From Chitinophagaceae bacterium (GTDB lineage Bacteria; Bacteroidota; Bacteroidia; Chitinophagales; Chitinophagaceae): 64,000 nucleotides of DNA. Below are positions 33,278 to 42,174 of this stretch, one piece after another (the first letter of the stretch is position 1; every line of letters starts with the position of its first letter). The translations under genes and the position numbers were made by a program. The DNA is taken from contig JAEUVJ010000053.1 in assembly GCA_016787085.1 (NCBI GenBank), positions 248,001 through 312,000 on the forward strand, written 5' to 3'. Under the pieces are notes generated by a model, which did no database searches, had not been told where the DNA came from, and was given only the letters and a program-made list of their open reading frames with translations.

Positions 33278-36200
33278 TTGAGCGACTTGCGCCGGATATG
33301 GTTGATTGGTTTATCCGTACTGTTTTCCTATTGGGGCAGTGCCCAGATGCCTGTTGCTGTCAATCATTCATCCAACCTGCGGCAGCGAGTGATCAGGGCA
33401 GGCGCTGATACATTGAAAATAGATACGATCAGCATTATTCCCAACACATTTGTTATTCATGATATCCCGGCGTCTGACTACCATCTTGATTTCGTACAAG
33501 CCATTCTTATCTGGAATAAAAAGCCAGTACAGGATAGTATCAGTATCACTTATCGTGTCTTTCCTTACCGGCTGAATCCTGTCACACAGCGGATGAGATA
33601 TGACAGCATCATGAACAATTTTGCTGTAAAGCCGTATGAGTTCAATGATGGATTGTCGGATCAGCAAAAAGGTATATTCAATTTTGGCAAAGTCAGAATG
33701 GATGGAAGCCTTGGACGCCAGATCGCTTTTGGCAACAGCCAGGATGCTGTACTGAACTCTACATTGAATCTGCGGTTGAGCGGAATGCTTGCCGATAGTA
33801 TCGAGATACAGGCTGCGATCACGGATAACAATATCCCGATACAACCGGATGGCACCACACAGCAATTGAATGAATTTGACCAGGTATTTCTGCAATTCAA
33901 AAAGAAGAACTGGCAACTCAATCTTGGCGACATTGATATCCGGCAAAACAAAAGTTATTTCCTGAATTTTTACAAAAGGCTCCAGGGAGTGTCCTTTCAG
34001 ACACAGAGTAACATAGGAAAGAGCATTACCTCGCAAACGCTGGCCAGCGGCTCTATTGCCAAGGGGAAATTCACCCGTAACGTATTTGATGGGTTAGAAG
34101 GGAACCAGGGCCCTTACCGGCTGAAAGGAGCGAATAGCGAGATATTCTTTATTGTGCTGGCCAATACGGAAAGAGTGTTTATTGACGGGCAATTGCTGCA
34201 GCGGGGCGAAGACCAGGATTATGTGATCAATTACAATACCGCTGAGATCACGTTTACCCCACGCCGTATGATCACTAAGGATAGCCGCATACAGGTGGAG
34301 TTTGAATATGCCGACAGAAATTTTTTGAATGCCAATCTTTACTTATCGCAGGAGTTTGAATTCAATAAGAAAATGAAACTGCGTTTTGGCTTATTCAGTA
34401 ACAGTGATGCGAAGAACACATCGGTCAACCAGGTGCTGGATAACAACCAGAAGCAGTTCTTATCAGGTATCGGCGACAGTATCCAACTGGCGCTTTATCC
34501 GTCTGCCGCATTGGATACGTTCGCAGCAGGCAAAGTGTTGTACGAAAAAATTTATTACAACGGCGGTCTTGATTCATTTTATAAATACTCTACTGATCCC
34601 TCTCTGACCCTATATAGCCTTGCTTTCACAGAAGTAGGGCAGGGGAAGGGCAATTATATCGCTGACTTCAACGGTGCCAATGGCAAGGTCTATACATTTA
34701 TCATGCCCGTGGCCGGGGTAAAACAGGGTAATTATGAACCCGTATCGGTATTGGTAACACCAAAGAAACAGCAGGTATTGAATCTTGGAATGGACTATGC
34801 GGTCAATGAAAGGACGATGATAAAGACCGAACTGGCCATGAGTAACTATGATGCCAATACTTTTTCCGGGATAAATAACGGAGATGATAAAGGCTTTGCG
34901 GCGAAGATGCAATTGAGTAATGCAAAGACGCTCCGGGCAAAGGATAAACTGCAACTGCTTACTTCGCTTGATTATGAATATGTGCAAAATAAATTCCGGC
35001 CATTGGAAAGATTAAGAACGGTTGAGTTTTCCAGGGACTGGGGATTGCCTTTAGTTGCTACGCCGGCTACAGAGAATATCTTCAGGGCAGGAGCAGGTCT
35101 GAAGAACGATAAGAACAATTCATTGTCTTATCGTTTCACCAGCTATAACCGCAGTGATAAGTACAATGGTTTTCAAAATTCGCTTACCCATGTTGCCAGT
35201 TGGAAGGGGTGGCAGTTCAATAACGATCTGACCATTACTAATTTTAATACCGAGTTTACGAAAGGAGCCTTTCTTCGTCCTGTTATTGACCTGAGCAAGC
35301 AGATGAAGAAGCTGAACAACTGGCGGCTTGGTTTCCGCTATTCACTGGAACAAAGCTCGGCCAGGAATAAGTCAACGGATACACTCACCGCCGATGCATT
35401 TTCTTTTGACACGTATTCTGCTTACCTGCGGTCGGATGAAAGAAAGGAAAACCGTTTCGGGCTTACTTTCTTTACCCGTTCAGATAAATACAAGTACCTG
35501 GTCGGAAAGGAATTCATCCGGGGCGACAGGAGTTATAATTTCAACCTGCAAACAGAACTGACCTCCAATCCCAGGCATAAACTTTACCTGAATGCCACAT
35601 TCCGTAAACTGAAAGTGTATAATACCAGTGTGTCAAGACAGCAGGAAGATGAGACGATCCTCAGCCGGGCTGAATATGTAGTAAGTGAATGGAAAGGATT
35701 GCTGACCGGGAATGTTTTATATGAGATCGGATCAGGACAAGAACAGCGCAGGGACTTTGCTTATCTCGAAGTGCCTGCGGGTACCGGGCAATATGCATGG
35801 ATAGATTATAACACCGATGGCGTTCAGCAATTGAATGAGTTTGAGCTCGCTGCTTTTCCCGACCAGGCTAAATTCATCCGCATATTTACACCTACCAACC
35901 AGTTCATTAAAGCTAATTATGTTACGTTGAACTACCGTATTGACCTGAACCCCCGGGCGGTAATGAATATGGCAACAGTAAAAGGCCTTAAGAAATTCAT
36001 AGCAAGGTTCAATCTGACAACCGCTCTGCAGATCAGTAAGAAGTCGGTGTCAAAAGGAAGTTTTGAATTCGATCCTTTCAATTATAATCTGAATGATACG
36101 GCGCTGATCACACTGAGCACCGTATTGCCCACGACCCTTTCTTTTAACCGGTTCAGCAGCAAATGGGGTATTGATCTTACTAATCTGCGCAGCAGCGGCA

Positions 36201-36772
36201 AATCATTGCTGACCTACGGCTATGAAAGCCGGCAGGTGAATGACTGGAATACTAAGTTCAGGTGGAACATCAGCCGATCGGTGCTGCTTAGCCTGAATGG
36301 CAGGAAAGCGGCCAATGCATTATATACAGCCAACGCCCAGTTTGATAACCGGAACTATGAGCTGGATATCTACAGTGTGGAACCTAATGTGACCTTTATC
36401 CGGGGCACTTCATTCCGGGTTGTAACAGGATATAAACTGGAGAACAAAAAGAACCTGCCTGCCTATGGCGGGGAAAAAGCTGTTTCCAACTCTTTGAATG
36501 TTGAATCAAAATACAATGTATTGCAGAACAGTTCTATTGCCGGTAAATTCACTTTTAATAATATTGAATACAAGTCACCAACGGCTGCTACGACGACAGT
36601 GAGCTATATCATGCTGGACGGGTTATTGCCCGGTAAAAATTTTATCTGGTCGCTTACCTTTACCAAGCGTTTGCTGAACAATATTGAAGTGAACTTTCAG
36701 TATGATGGCAGAAGACCCGGAGGCGCCAGAACAGTGCATACAGGAAGGGCTTCGATCACAGCTTTATTTTAA
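33278..36772 (+). CDS. Large outer-membrane/surface protein, about 1164 residues
   Basis: Starts with TTG (no in-frame ATG upstream of the signal). The signal is RRIWLIGLSVLFSYWGSAQ. Residues about 120-350 contain a domain with QLNLGDIDIRQNKSYFLNFY, EGNQGPYRLKGANSEIFFIV and the strand ERVFIDGQLLQRGEDQDYVI, a pattern I know from large Bacteroidota outer-membrane proteins without assigned function. The remaining two thirds alternate aromatic strands as in a large beta-barrel, ending GRASITALF with a terminal Phe. It is not SprA (much shorter). I infer an outer-membrane role; substrate or partner unknown. Confidence 0.75.
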   Translation: MSDLRRIWLIGLSVLFSYWGSAQMPVAVNHSSNLRQRVIRAGADTLKIDTISIIPNTFVIHDIPASDYHLDFVQAILIWNKKPVQDSISITYRVFPYRLNPVTQRMRYDSIMNNFAVKPYEFNDGLSDQQKGIFNFGKVRMDGSLGRQIAFGNSQDAVLNSTLNLRLSGMLADSIEIQAAITDNNIPIQPDGTTQQLNEFDQVFLQFKKKNWQLNLGDIDIRQNKSYFLNFYKRLQGVSFQTQSNIGKSITSQTLASGSIAKGKFTRNVFDGLEGNQGPYRLKGANSEIFFIVLANTERVFIDGQLLQRGEDQDYVINYNTAEITFTPRRMITKDSRIQVEFEYADRNFLNANLYLSQEFEFNKKMKLRFGLFSNSDAKNTSVNQVLDNNQKQFLSGIGDSIQLALYPSAALDTFAAGKVLYEKIYYNGGLDSFYKYSTDPSLTLYSLAFTEVGQGKGNYIADFNGANGKVYTFIMPVAGVKQGNYEPVSVLVTPKKQQVLNLGMDYAVNERTMIKTELAMSNYDANTFSGINNGDDKGFAAKMQLSNAKTLRAKDKLQLLTSLDYEYVQNKFRPLERLRTVEFSRDWGLPLVATPATENIFRAGAGLKNDKNNSLSYRFTSYNRSDKYNGFQNSLTHVASWKGWQFNNDLTITNFNTEFTKGAFLRPVIDLSKQMKKLNNWRLGFRYSLEQSSARNKSTDTLTADAFSFDTYSAYLRSDERKENRFGLTFFTRSDKYKYLVGKEFIRGDRSYNFNLQTELTSNPRHKLYLNATFRKLKVYNTSVSRQQEDETILSRAEYVVSEWKGLLTGNVLYEIGSGQEQRRDFAYLEVPAGTGQYAWIDYNTDGVQQLNEFELAAFPDQAKFIRIFTPTNQFIKANYVTLNYRIDLNPRAVMNMATVKGLKKFIARFNLTTALQISKKSVSKGSFEFDPFNYNLNDTALITLSTVLPTTLSFNRFSSKWGIDLTNLRSSGKSLLTYGYESRQVNDWNTKFRWNISRSVLLSLNGRKAANALYTANAQFDNRNYELDIYSVEPNVTFIRGTSFRVVTGYKLENKKNLPAYGGEKAVSNSLNVESKYNVLQNSSIAGKFTFNNIEYKSPTAATTTVSYIMLDGLLPGKNFIWSLTFTKRLLNNIEVNFQYDGRRPGGARTVHTGRASITALF

Positions 36773-36820
36773 AAGAGGCCCATCCCGCAACCATTAAAGA
36801 TGAAATTTTTCTTTAATTCG

Positions 36821-36837
36821 CCTTCCCAAAGGGAAGG
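36821..36837. repeat. Short palindrome CCTTCCC/GGGAAGG
   Basis: A 7-bp perfect stem around AAA, 50 nt past the end of the large outer-membrane gene. A possible weak terminator or mini-palindrome relative. Confidence 0.45.
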
Positions 36838-36869
36838 AGTAATGTTCGATCTTTCGGAATTTTGCAAGT

Positions 36870-36896
36870 CCCCCCTTCGGGGGATTTAGGGGGTTA
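36870..36896. repeat. Dispersed GC-rich mini-palindrome at the ychF stop
   Basis: CCCCCCTTCGGGGG then ATTTAGGGGGTTA. The TTA at 36894-36896 is the ychF stop codon on the minus strand, the same arrangement as at the ECF sigma gene. Confidence 0.7.
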
Positions 36897-37991
36897 CACA
36901 TTGAACCGGAAGTGCATCACATCGCCATCTTTCACCACATATTCTTTTCCTTCAATGCGCAGTTTTCCGGCTTCCCGGCAGGCAGCTTCTGATCCGTACT
37001 TTACAAAATCATCGTAAGCGGTTACTTCTGCTTTGATAAAGCCTTTCTCAAAATCAGTATGAATGACGCTGGCGGCCTGCGGTGCTTTCCATCCCTGGTG
37101 AATGGTCCAGGCACGCACTTCCTGCACACCGGCCGTGAAGTAAGTGTACAGATTTAAAAGTTTATAAGCTGCATGGATCAGGCGGTCAAGCGCCGGTTCG
37201 GTCATCTTGTATTCTTCCATGAAGAGTTGCTTATCATCCGGACTTTCCATCTCTGATATCTGTGCTTCAATACTGTTGTTCATGATGATCACTTCAGCAT
37301 TTTCATTCTTTACCGCCGCTTTCAATGCTTCTGAGAATTTGTTTCCCGTATGCATAGAGGCTTCATCCACATTGGCAACATACAGGACGGGTTTATCTGT
37401 TAAGAGAAAAAGATCAGCAACAGCTACTTTCTCTTCTTTGCTCAATCCTAATTCGCGGATGCTTTTTCCTTTTTCCAAATGTTCCTGGCAACGGACCAGT
37501 ACTTCTAATTCAGCTTTCAGTTTGGGGTCAATCCTTGCCTGTTTCTCTGTACGCTGAATTTTCTTTTCTACACTTTCAAGATCTTTTAACTGGAGTTCCG
37601 TATCAATGATCTCCTTGTCGGAAACAGGATTGATAGCTCCCTCATCGCGGAGGATATTCTCATCTTCAAAGCAGCGGATCACATGAATGATGGCATCTAC
37701 CTCGCGGATATTGGCGAGAAACTTGTTGCCCAGTCCTTCACCTTTGCTGGCGCCTCTTACCAGGCCTGCTATATCCACTATTTCGATCTGTGTAGGGACG
37801 ATACGGTTGGGCACTACCAGTTCAGCCAGTTTATTCAGCCGCGGATCAGGTACATCTACCAGCCCCACATTAGGATCAATGGTACAGAAGCGGTAGTTGC
37901 TCGCCTGTGCCTTAGCACTGTTGCTGACCGCATTGAACAAGGTTGATTTTCCTACATTCGGTAATCCTACAATTCCTGCTTGTAACGCCAT
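36894..37991 (-). CDS. ychF: YchF/OLA1-type P-loop ATPase
   Basis: 365 residues. G1 is GLPNVGKSTLFNAVS, G3 is DIAGLVRGASKGEGLGN, and the NKxE position is replaced by NVDE, which explains the family's preference for ATP over GTP. A TGS-like C-terminal domain ends EGKEYVVKDGDVMHFRFNV. It is thought to act with ribosomes in stress and redox responses. Single gene with its own promoter box, convergent with the large outer-membrane gene. Confidence 0.96.
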   Translation of the reverse strand: MALQAGIVGLPNVGKSTLFNAVSNSAKAQASNYRFCTIDPNVGLVDVPDPRLNKLAELVVPNRIVPTQIEIVDIAGLVRGASKGEGLGNKFLANIREVDAIIHVIRCFEDENILRDEGAINPVSDKEIIDTELQLKDLESVEKKIQRTEKQARIDPKLKAELEVLVRCQEHLEKGKSIRELGLSKEEKVAVADLFLLTDKPVLYVANVDEASMHTGNKFSEALKAAVKNENAEVIIMNNSIEAQISEMESPDDKQLFMEEYKMTEPALDRLIHAAYKLLNLYTYFTAGVQEVRAWTIHQGWKAPQAASVIHTDFEKGFIKAEVTAYDDFVKYGSEAACREAGKLRIEGKEYVVKDGDVMHFRFNV

Positions 37992-38048
37992 ATCTGTTTA
38001 ATATTGAAGAGTGAGTGTTGCAGGATTCCCCTGCATTTTTTCGAGGCG

Positions 38049-38056
38049 CAAAGATA
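38049..38056 (-). promoter_or_regulatory. -7 promoter box (TATCTTTG) of ychF
   Basis: Minus-strand TATCTTTG, exact consensus, 58 nt before the ychF start. Confidence 0.55.
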
Positions 38057-38149
38057 AGGTTTGAAAGCGTAGGCTGGAAACCTGTGTAAAGATCGTTTTG
38101 GTGATTACGCAAAAAACCTCAATCTTCATTACCAAATCTTCGATACACA

Positions 38150-39640
38150 ATGGTTCTAAGCAGGATATGGGCGGCATTCATCATTGTTGCTGTTTTAGTG
38201 GCTTCGTATAAATGGATTGCCTGGAAGGATAGTGATATTTTTAACCGCATGGTGGTGGGGAAGTCAGATGATGCCAATACTTTCTATATGACCGGTGATA
38301 TTACCGGCGCCGGTATCTCGAAAGATAGCTTTGCCAGGAAAATGAGATCCATCGGTTTTACTGCTACAGATAAGGTCGCCGCCGGCAAATATCTTATCAC
38401 CAACAATACAGACGCTGATTCTGTCGCCCTGTTAAAGGAGCAGAATTCATCATTGATCGTGATGACTTACGGGCAGGCGCAGAAACGCCTTCAAAAACCG
38501 GTTGATGGCATCATTGAGACCTGCTGGACGGCTGTCAACATCTCCTTAAAACTTATTGGTATCATGGCCTTATTTATGGGTTTTATGACTATTGCGGAGA
38601 GAGCCGGCGGTATCCGTGTATTGTCAAGGGTCATTGGCCCTTTTTTCTCCAAACTGTTTCCCGAATTGCCCAAAGGGCATCCGGCTATGGGACATATGAT
38701 GATGAATTTTTCTGCCAACCTGCTTGGGCTGGATAATGCCGCCACACCTTTTGGTATTAAGGCCATGGAAAGTTTGCAGGAGATCAATCCTGTTAAAACG
38801 GTGGCCTCTAATTCGCAGGTCATGTTTCTCTGTCTTCATGCTGCAGGACTCACATTGATCCCGGTAAGCATTATAGCTGTCAGGGCTTCCACCGGCGCTT
38901 CTAATCCTACTGATATTTTTATACCCTGTATGATCGTGACGTTCGTGGCCACTATGGCCGCCATGATCATTGTTTCTTTCAGGCAGCGGATCAACCTGTT
39001 CCAGCCGGTCATACTGGCCTGGATAGGCAGTATTTCACTGATCATTACTTTGCTGGTCATCTATCTTGTTTCATTACGTACAAATGAGCTGCAGTCATTT
39101 TCCGGGTTGCTGAGTAATGGTTTGATACTATTGATCTTTCTTTTGATCATCCTCGGCGCTGTGTATAAGAAGATAGACATTTTCGATGCCTTTGTAGAAG
39201 GCGCAAAAGGCGGATTTGAAACAGCTGTAAAAATCATTCCTTACCTGGTAGGTATGCTGGTTGCCATCAGTATGCTGCGCAGCAGCGGCACCTTTGATGT
39301 TATCATTGATGGGATCAAACATTTCTTTATGGCACTTGGCGCCGACACCCGTTTTGTAGAAGGATTGCCTACAGCCCTTATCAAACCACTTAGCGGCAGC
39401 GGGGCCCGGGGAATGATGGTAAGTACGATGACCACTTATGGTCCCGACTCATTTGCTTCAAGATTATCAGGGATATTGCAGGGTACTTCCGATACGACCT
39501 TTTATGTTATTGCAGTGTACTTTGGTGCTGTCGGCGTTAAAAATACACGTTATACGATCGGAGCCATGCTGCTGGCCGATCTTGTCGGGATCACTACTTC
39601 GATCATACTGGCCTATTTATTCTTTGGCGGAGCCGTATAA
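38150..39640 (+). CDS. SpmA-SpmB-like fusion, nucleoside recognition (Gate) domain protein
   Basis: 496 residues, integral membrane. The N-terminal half (about 130-280) matches SpmA (GFMTIAERAGGIRVLSRVIGP, HPAMGHMMMNFSANLLGLDNAATPFG). The C-terminal half (about 320-496) matches SpmB (FVEGAKGGFETAVKIIPYLVGMLVAI, GLPTALIKPLSGSGARGMM, SGILQGTSDTTFYVIAVYFG). Such Gate-domain proteins are known from Bacillus spore maturation but also occur, fused, in non-sporulating Bacteroidota. It could be a small-molecule transporter. Its N-terminal about 110 residues before the Gate repeat are unusual. Confidence 0.88.
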   Translation: MVLSRIWAAFIIVAVLVASYKWIAWKDSDIFNRMVVGKSDDANTFYMTGDITGAGISKDSFARKMRSIGFTATDKVAAGKYLITNNTDADSVALLKEQNSSLIVMTYGQAQKRLQKPVDGIIETCWTAVNISLKLIGIMALFMGFMTIAERAGGIRVLSRVIGPFFSKLFPELPKGHPAMGHMMMNFSANLLGLDNAATPFGIKAMESLQEINPVKTVASNSQVMFLCLHAAGLTLIPVSIIAVRASTGASNPTDIFIPCMIVTFVATMAAMIIVSFRQRINLFQPVILAWIGSISLIITLLVIYLVSLRTNELQSFSGLLSNGLILLIFLLIILGAVYKKIDIFDAFVEGAKGGFETAVKIIPYLVGMLVAISMLRSSGTFDVIIDGIKHFFMALGADTRFVEGLPTALIKPLSGSGARGMMVSTMTTYGPDSFASRLSGILQGTSDTTFYVIAVYFGAVGVKNTRYTIGAMLLADLVGITTSIILAYLFFGGAV

Positions 39641-39665
39641 AAAAAGACTGCCCCGCAGGGCAGTC
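39639..39665 (-). terminator. Terminator between the SpmAB-like gene and the DUF4397 lipoprotein
   Basis: GACTGCCC (39646-39653) / GGGCAGTC (39658-39665), CGCA loop. On the minus strand a TTTTTTTAT tract follows, so it ends the SusC operon; on the plus strand the hairpin lacks a long T tract. Confidence 0.8.
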
Positions 39666-39693
39666 TGTATCTCTCTCTCAGCAGATAAAAAGA

Positions 39694-40461
39694 TTAGTAG
39701 TTGGCAAACACCGTTGCTGTACGGGTGCCGGGATACGTTCCGCGTGGCTGACTGCCGCGATACACCAACGTGTAGCTGCGTGTCCCGGTAGGAACAAAAC
39801 CGTTGAACTGCGCCAGTACGGCTGTTGCTCCAACTTCACGAATGACCAAAGTATCAACTACCAGGGGAGCGAAAGAGATGAAGTTGGTTACATCGGTTTT
39901 ATTAACATTCGTAAAAATCACTTCATTTCTGCGTTTTGAAAATACTTCTACCGCAGGTACCGCATTTGCATCATGTATGAAATTGGCAAAACGTAACCTT
40001 GCTGAACCATCTGAAGGAATTTCAATTGGGGTTTCTACAGTTACCTGTTTGGGGCTGGTGATCGTATCATATGTAAATATGGTGTACATCTTTGACGCTT
40101 CCAGTGTTGCAGCAAAGATCAGCGGTCTTTGCGTAGTAGTCGCCAACGTATCTGCAATACTGAAACTATGCAATCCGCCCGGCACGGTGAATGAGGTGCC
40201 GGCCCCAGTAGAAGGGTAAATGGCAAATGGGAACCCGGTCCCTGATGTCAGGGTTGGCCTGCTTACCCGTTTCCCATCCATTACTATTACATTTCTGTTG
40301 GCATTAACGGTAGCCACGAACAGCTGCACATGCGCACTATTCAGGTCAGTGGTGGTGCTTATTTTATCGTCAAATGTTTTCTCGCATGAGGCCAGCGCCA
40401 GCAATAATACCGTTATAGCTGCTATGCCTGCACCGGTTATTTTTCTTGAGTTCATGATCAT
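39694..40461 (-). CDS. DUF4397-type lipoprotein
   Basis: 255 residues with a lipoprotein signal (AITVLLLALASCEKTFDD, Cys about 27). The mature region has repeating beta strands typical of DUF4397, with two halves (VQLFVATVNANRNVIVMDGKR, and ARLRFANFIHDANAVPAVEVF). These domains occur in Bacteroidota surface lipoproteins. It is the third gene after SusC and SusD (16-nt gap), so it probably belongs to the same outer-membrane uptake complex. Confidence 0.85.
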   Translation of the reverse strand: MIMNSRKITGAGIAAITVLLLALASCEKTFDDKISTTTDLNSAHVQLFVATVNANRNVIVMDGKRVSRPTLTSGTGFPFAIYPSTGAGTSFTVPGGLHSFSIADTLATTTQRPLIFAATLEASKMYTIFTYDTITSPKQVTVETPIEIPSDGSARLRFANFIHDANAVPAVEVFSKRRNEVIFTNVNKTDVTNFISFAPLVVDTLVIREVGATAVLAQFNGFVPTGTRSYTLVYRGSQPRGTYPGTRTATVFANY

Positions 40462-40477
40462 AGTTTTAATTCTTTAA

Positions 40478-42160
40478 TTAGCGTTCGGAAAACCAGCAGG
40501 GTTTGGTGATGTAATCACTGGCAAATGCGCCAAGCCTGTTCAGTTCCGCTATATTATAGAGATATTCAGAATTGTAACGTGGCCTTTGCCTGTATATCCA
40601 TTTGCTGTTATTGCCTGACCACAGGTCGGTGCCTGTCGGGGGAGCAAAATCAGCATATACCTGCTGCTCTGGTGAGGTCGCAGTCGCACCAGATTCATTA
40701 TCGGTGTAATGAAACCTTCTTATGTCCACCCATGTTTCCACACCGCCCCATCCATACATGGCAATATATTTCTGCAGCATGATATGTGATAATGTGAGGG
40801 CAGCAGATGGCGGAACATTGGTTGTATTATCAAAAAAGGTATTTCTTTTGGCCGTAGTGATCTTGTTTGCAGCCGGTACCGACTCTTCGTAGCTGGCGAT
40901 CAGGTGGTCGAAGTTGCTGTTGATGGCTGCTATGTAGGAAGCCAGCGCATTAGGTTTATCTGCTTTTTTGTAATAAGCTTCCGATTTCAGAAAATGCATT
41001 TCACTGGCCGTCGTGATAGGCCACAAAGCCTTGTTCTTGAAAATATACCTGGAGCCGGCATCGCTGGAAGGTACCGCAGTACTGGCGAATGTCCCGCCCC
41101 AGAAATTTGCAGGCTGATCGGCAGTGGCTAATCCGTCCGTGCCTTTGTTGGGCCGGGTACCTTTAAAAGTACCATTAGGATTTTCCCGGATAATATACCA
41201 TGCTCTTGGGTCAATAGTATCGGCAATATTGGTTCTGAGGAAACGGGAATTATCACCCATCATGAGATCAGCAATGAATTTCGTTTGCCTGAACGTACCG
41301 ATATTTCCACGGAAAGGACAATACCAGCTATAGGTCCCGGACGCTCCGGCGTTTGACCAGGTAACTCTGAGGTTCGTCGTTGCACCAGTACCCTCCAGGT
41401 ATTTATTGGCCCAGTAGATCACTGAGTCAGCCTTATAATCAGTTTTGTTGGTGGTCCGGTGGTAGGTTCTTGCCATTACTGCATAAACAAACCTTTTCCA
41501 TTTCTCCACATCTCCGTCATTGAAATAGGCATCGCCCAATGCCAGGTTCGCCTGACTTACACCATCACCTGTTTTGGAAAGATTTTCCAGCGCCTGCATA
41601 CAAAGACTCTTAATCACTTTGTAAACTTCTGATTGGGGATCATATTTAAATACCAGTTGACCCGGGTTAAAAGCTTCGTACAGGATCACATCATCTGTTA
41701 CATCGGTAAGGGTCAGCCAGCCCCATGCACGGATAGCCTGGGCTACACCCACATAATCCCATTTCTTTTCTTCAGTGCCCCACTCAATGATGCGTTCTAT
41801 ATTCTGACCATGTCCGTAGTAATGCATGGCCCAGATGTCGCCCATCAGGTCGGGAGTACTGGTACCAAACCAGTCACCCATCTGGTCCTGCCTGTTTAGG
41901 GTAGTGTTGGTAGCCCAGTATTGAATGAATTTGCCGATATATTGCAAATCCCTTTGTGTGCCATAAAATGAACCGTTGGCGGATGCTGACACTACCATAT
42001 TGGCGATCACGCCGGGTAGTAAAGTTTCAATCGGCTGCTTCACCTGTGCATTTGGATTAGCAAATGATTCATCCAGCTTCTTTTCGCAAGAAGCCAGGGT
42101 TAACAAGCTGAGCGCTGAAACGGTATAAAATATATTTTTCAAATTCTTTTTCATACTCAT
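40478..42160 (-). CDS. SusD/RagB-family nutrient-binding lipoprotein
   Basis: 560 residues. Lipoprotein signal VSALSLLTLASCEKKLDESF (Cys about 26). The body matches the SusD-like group with TPR helices: AQAIRAWGWLTLTDVTDDV, VYKVIKSLCMQALENL, GDVEKWKRFVYAVMARTY. The C-terminus is YITKPCWFSER, like the W-containing end of the SusD-like_2 subgroup. It sits on the outer leaflet and caps the SusC porin to capture a ligand. It is 14 nt after the susC stop. The ligand is not identifiable; no glycosidase or peptidase is linked. Confidence 0.93.
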   Translation of the reverse strand: MSMKKNLKNIFYTVSALSLLTLASCEKKLDESFANPNAQVKQPIETLLPGVIANMVVSASANGSFYGTQRDLQYIGKFIQYWATNTTLNRQDQMGDWFGTSTPDLMGDIWAMHYYGHGQNIERIIEWGTEEKKWDYVGVAQAIRAWGWLTLTDVTDDVILYEAFNPGQLVFKYDPQSEVYKVIKSLCMQALENLSKTGDGVSQANLALGDAYFNDGDVEKWKRFVYAVMARTYHRTTNKTDYKADSVIYWANKYLEGTGATTNLRVTWSNAGASGTYSWYCPFRGNIGTFRQTKFIADLMMGDNSRFLRTNIADTIDPRAWYIIRENPNGTFKGTRPNKGTDGLATADQPANFWGGTFASTAVPSSDAGSRYIFKNKALWPITTASEMHFLKSEAYYKKADKPNALASYIAAINSNFDHLIASYEESVPAANKITTAKRNTFFDNTTNVPPSAALTLSHIMLQKYIAMYGWGGVETWVDIRRFHYTDNESGATATSPEQQVYADFAPPTGTDLWSGNNSKWIYRQRPRYNSEYLYNIAELNRLGAFASDYITKPCWFSER

Positions 42161-42174
42161 GATAGTTTATAGAA

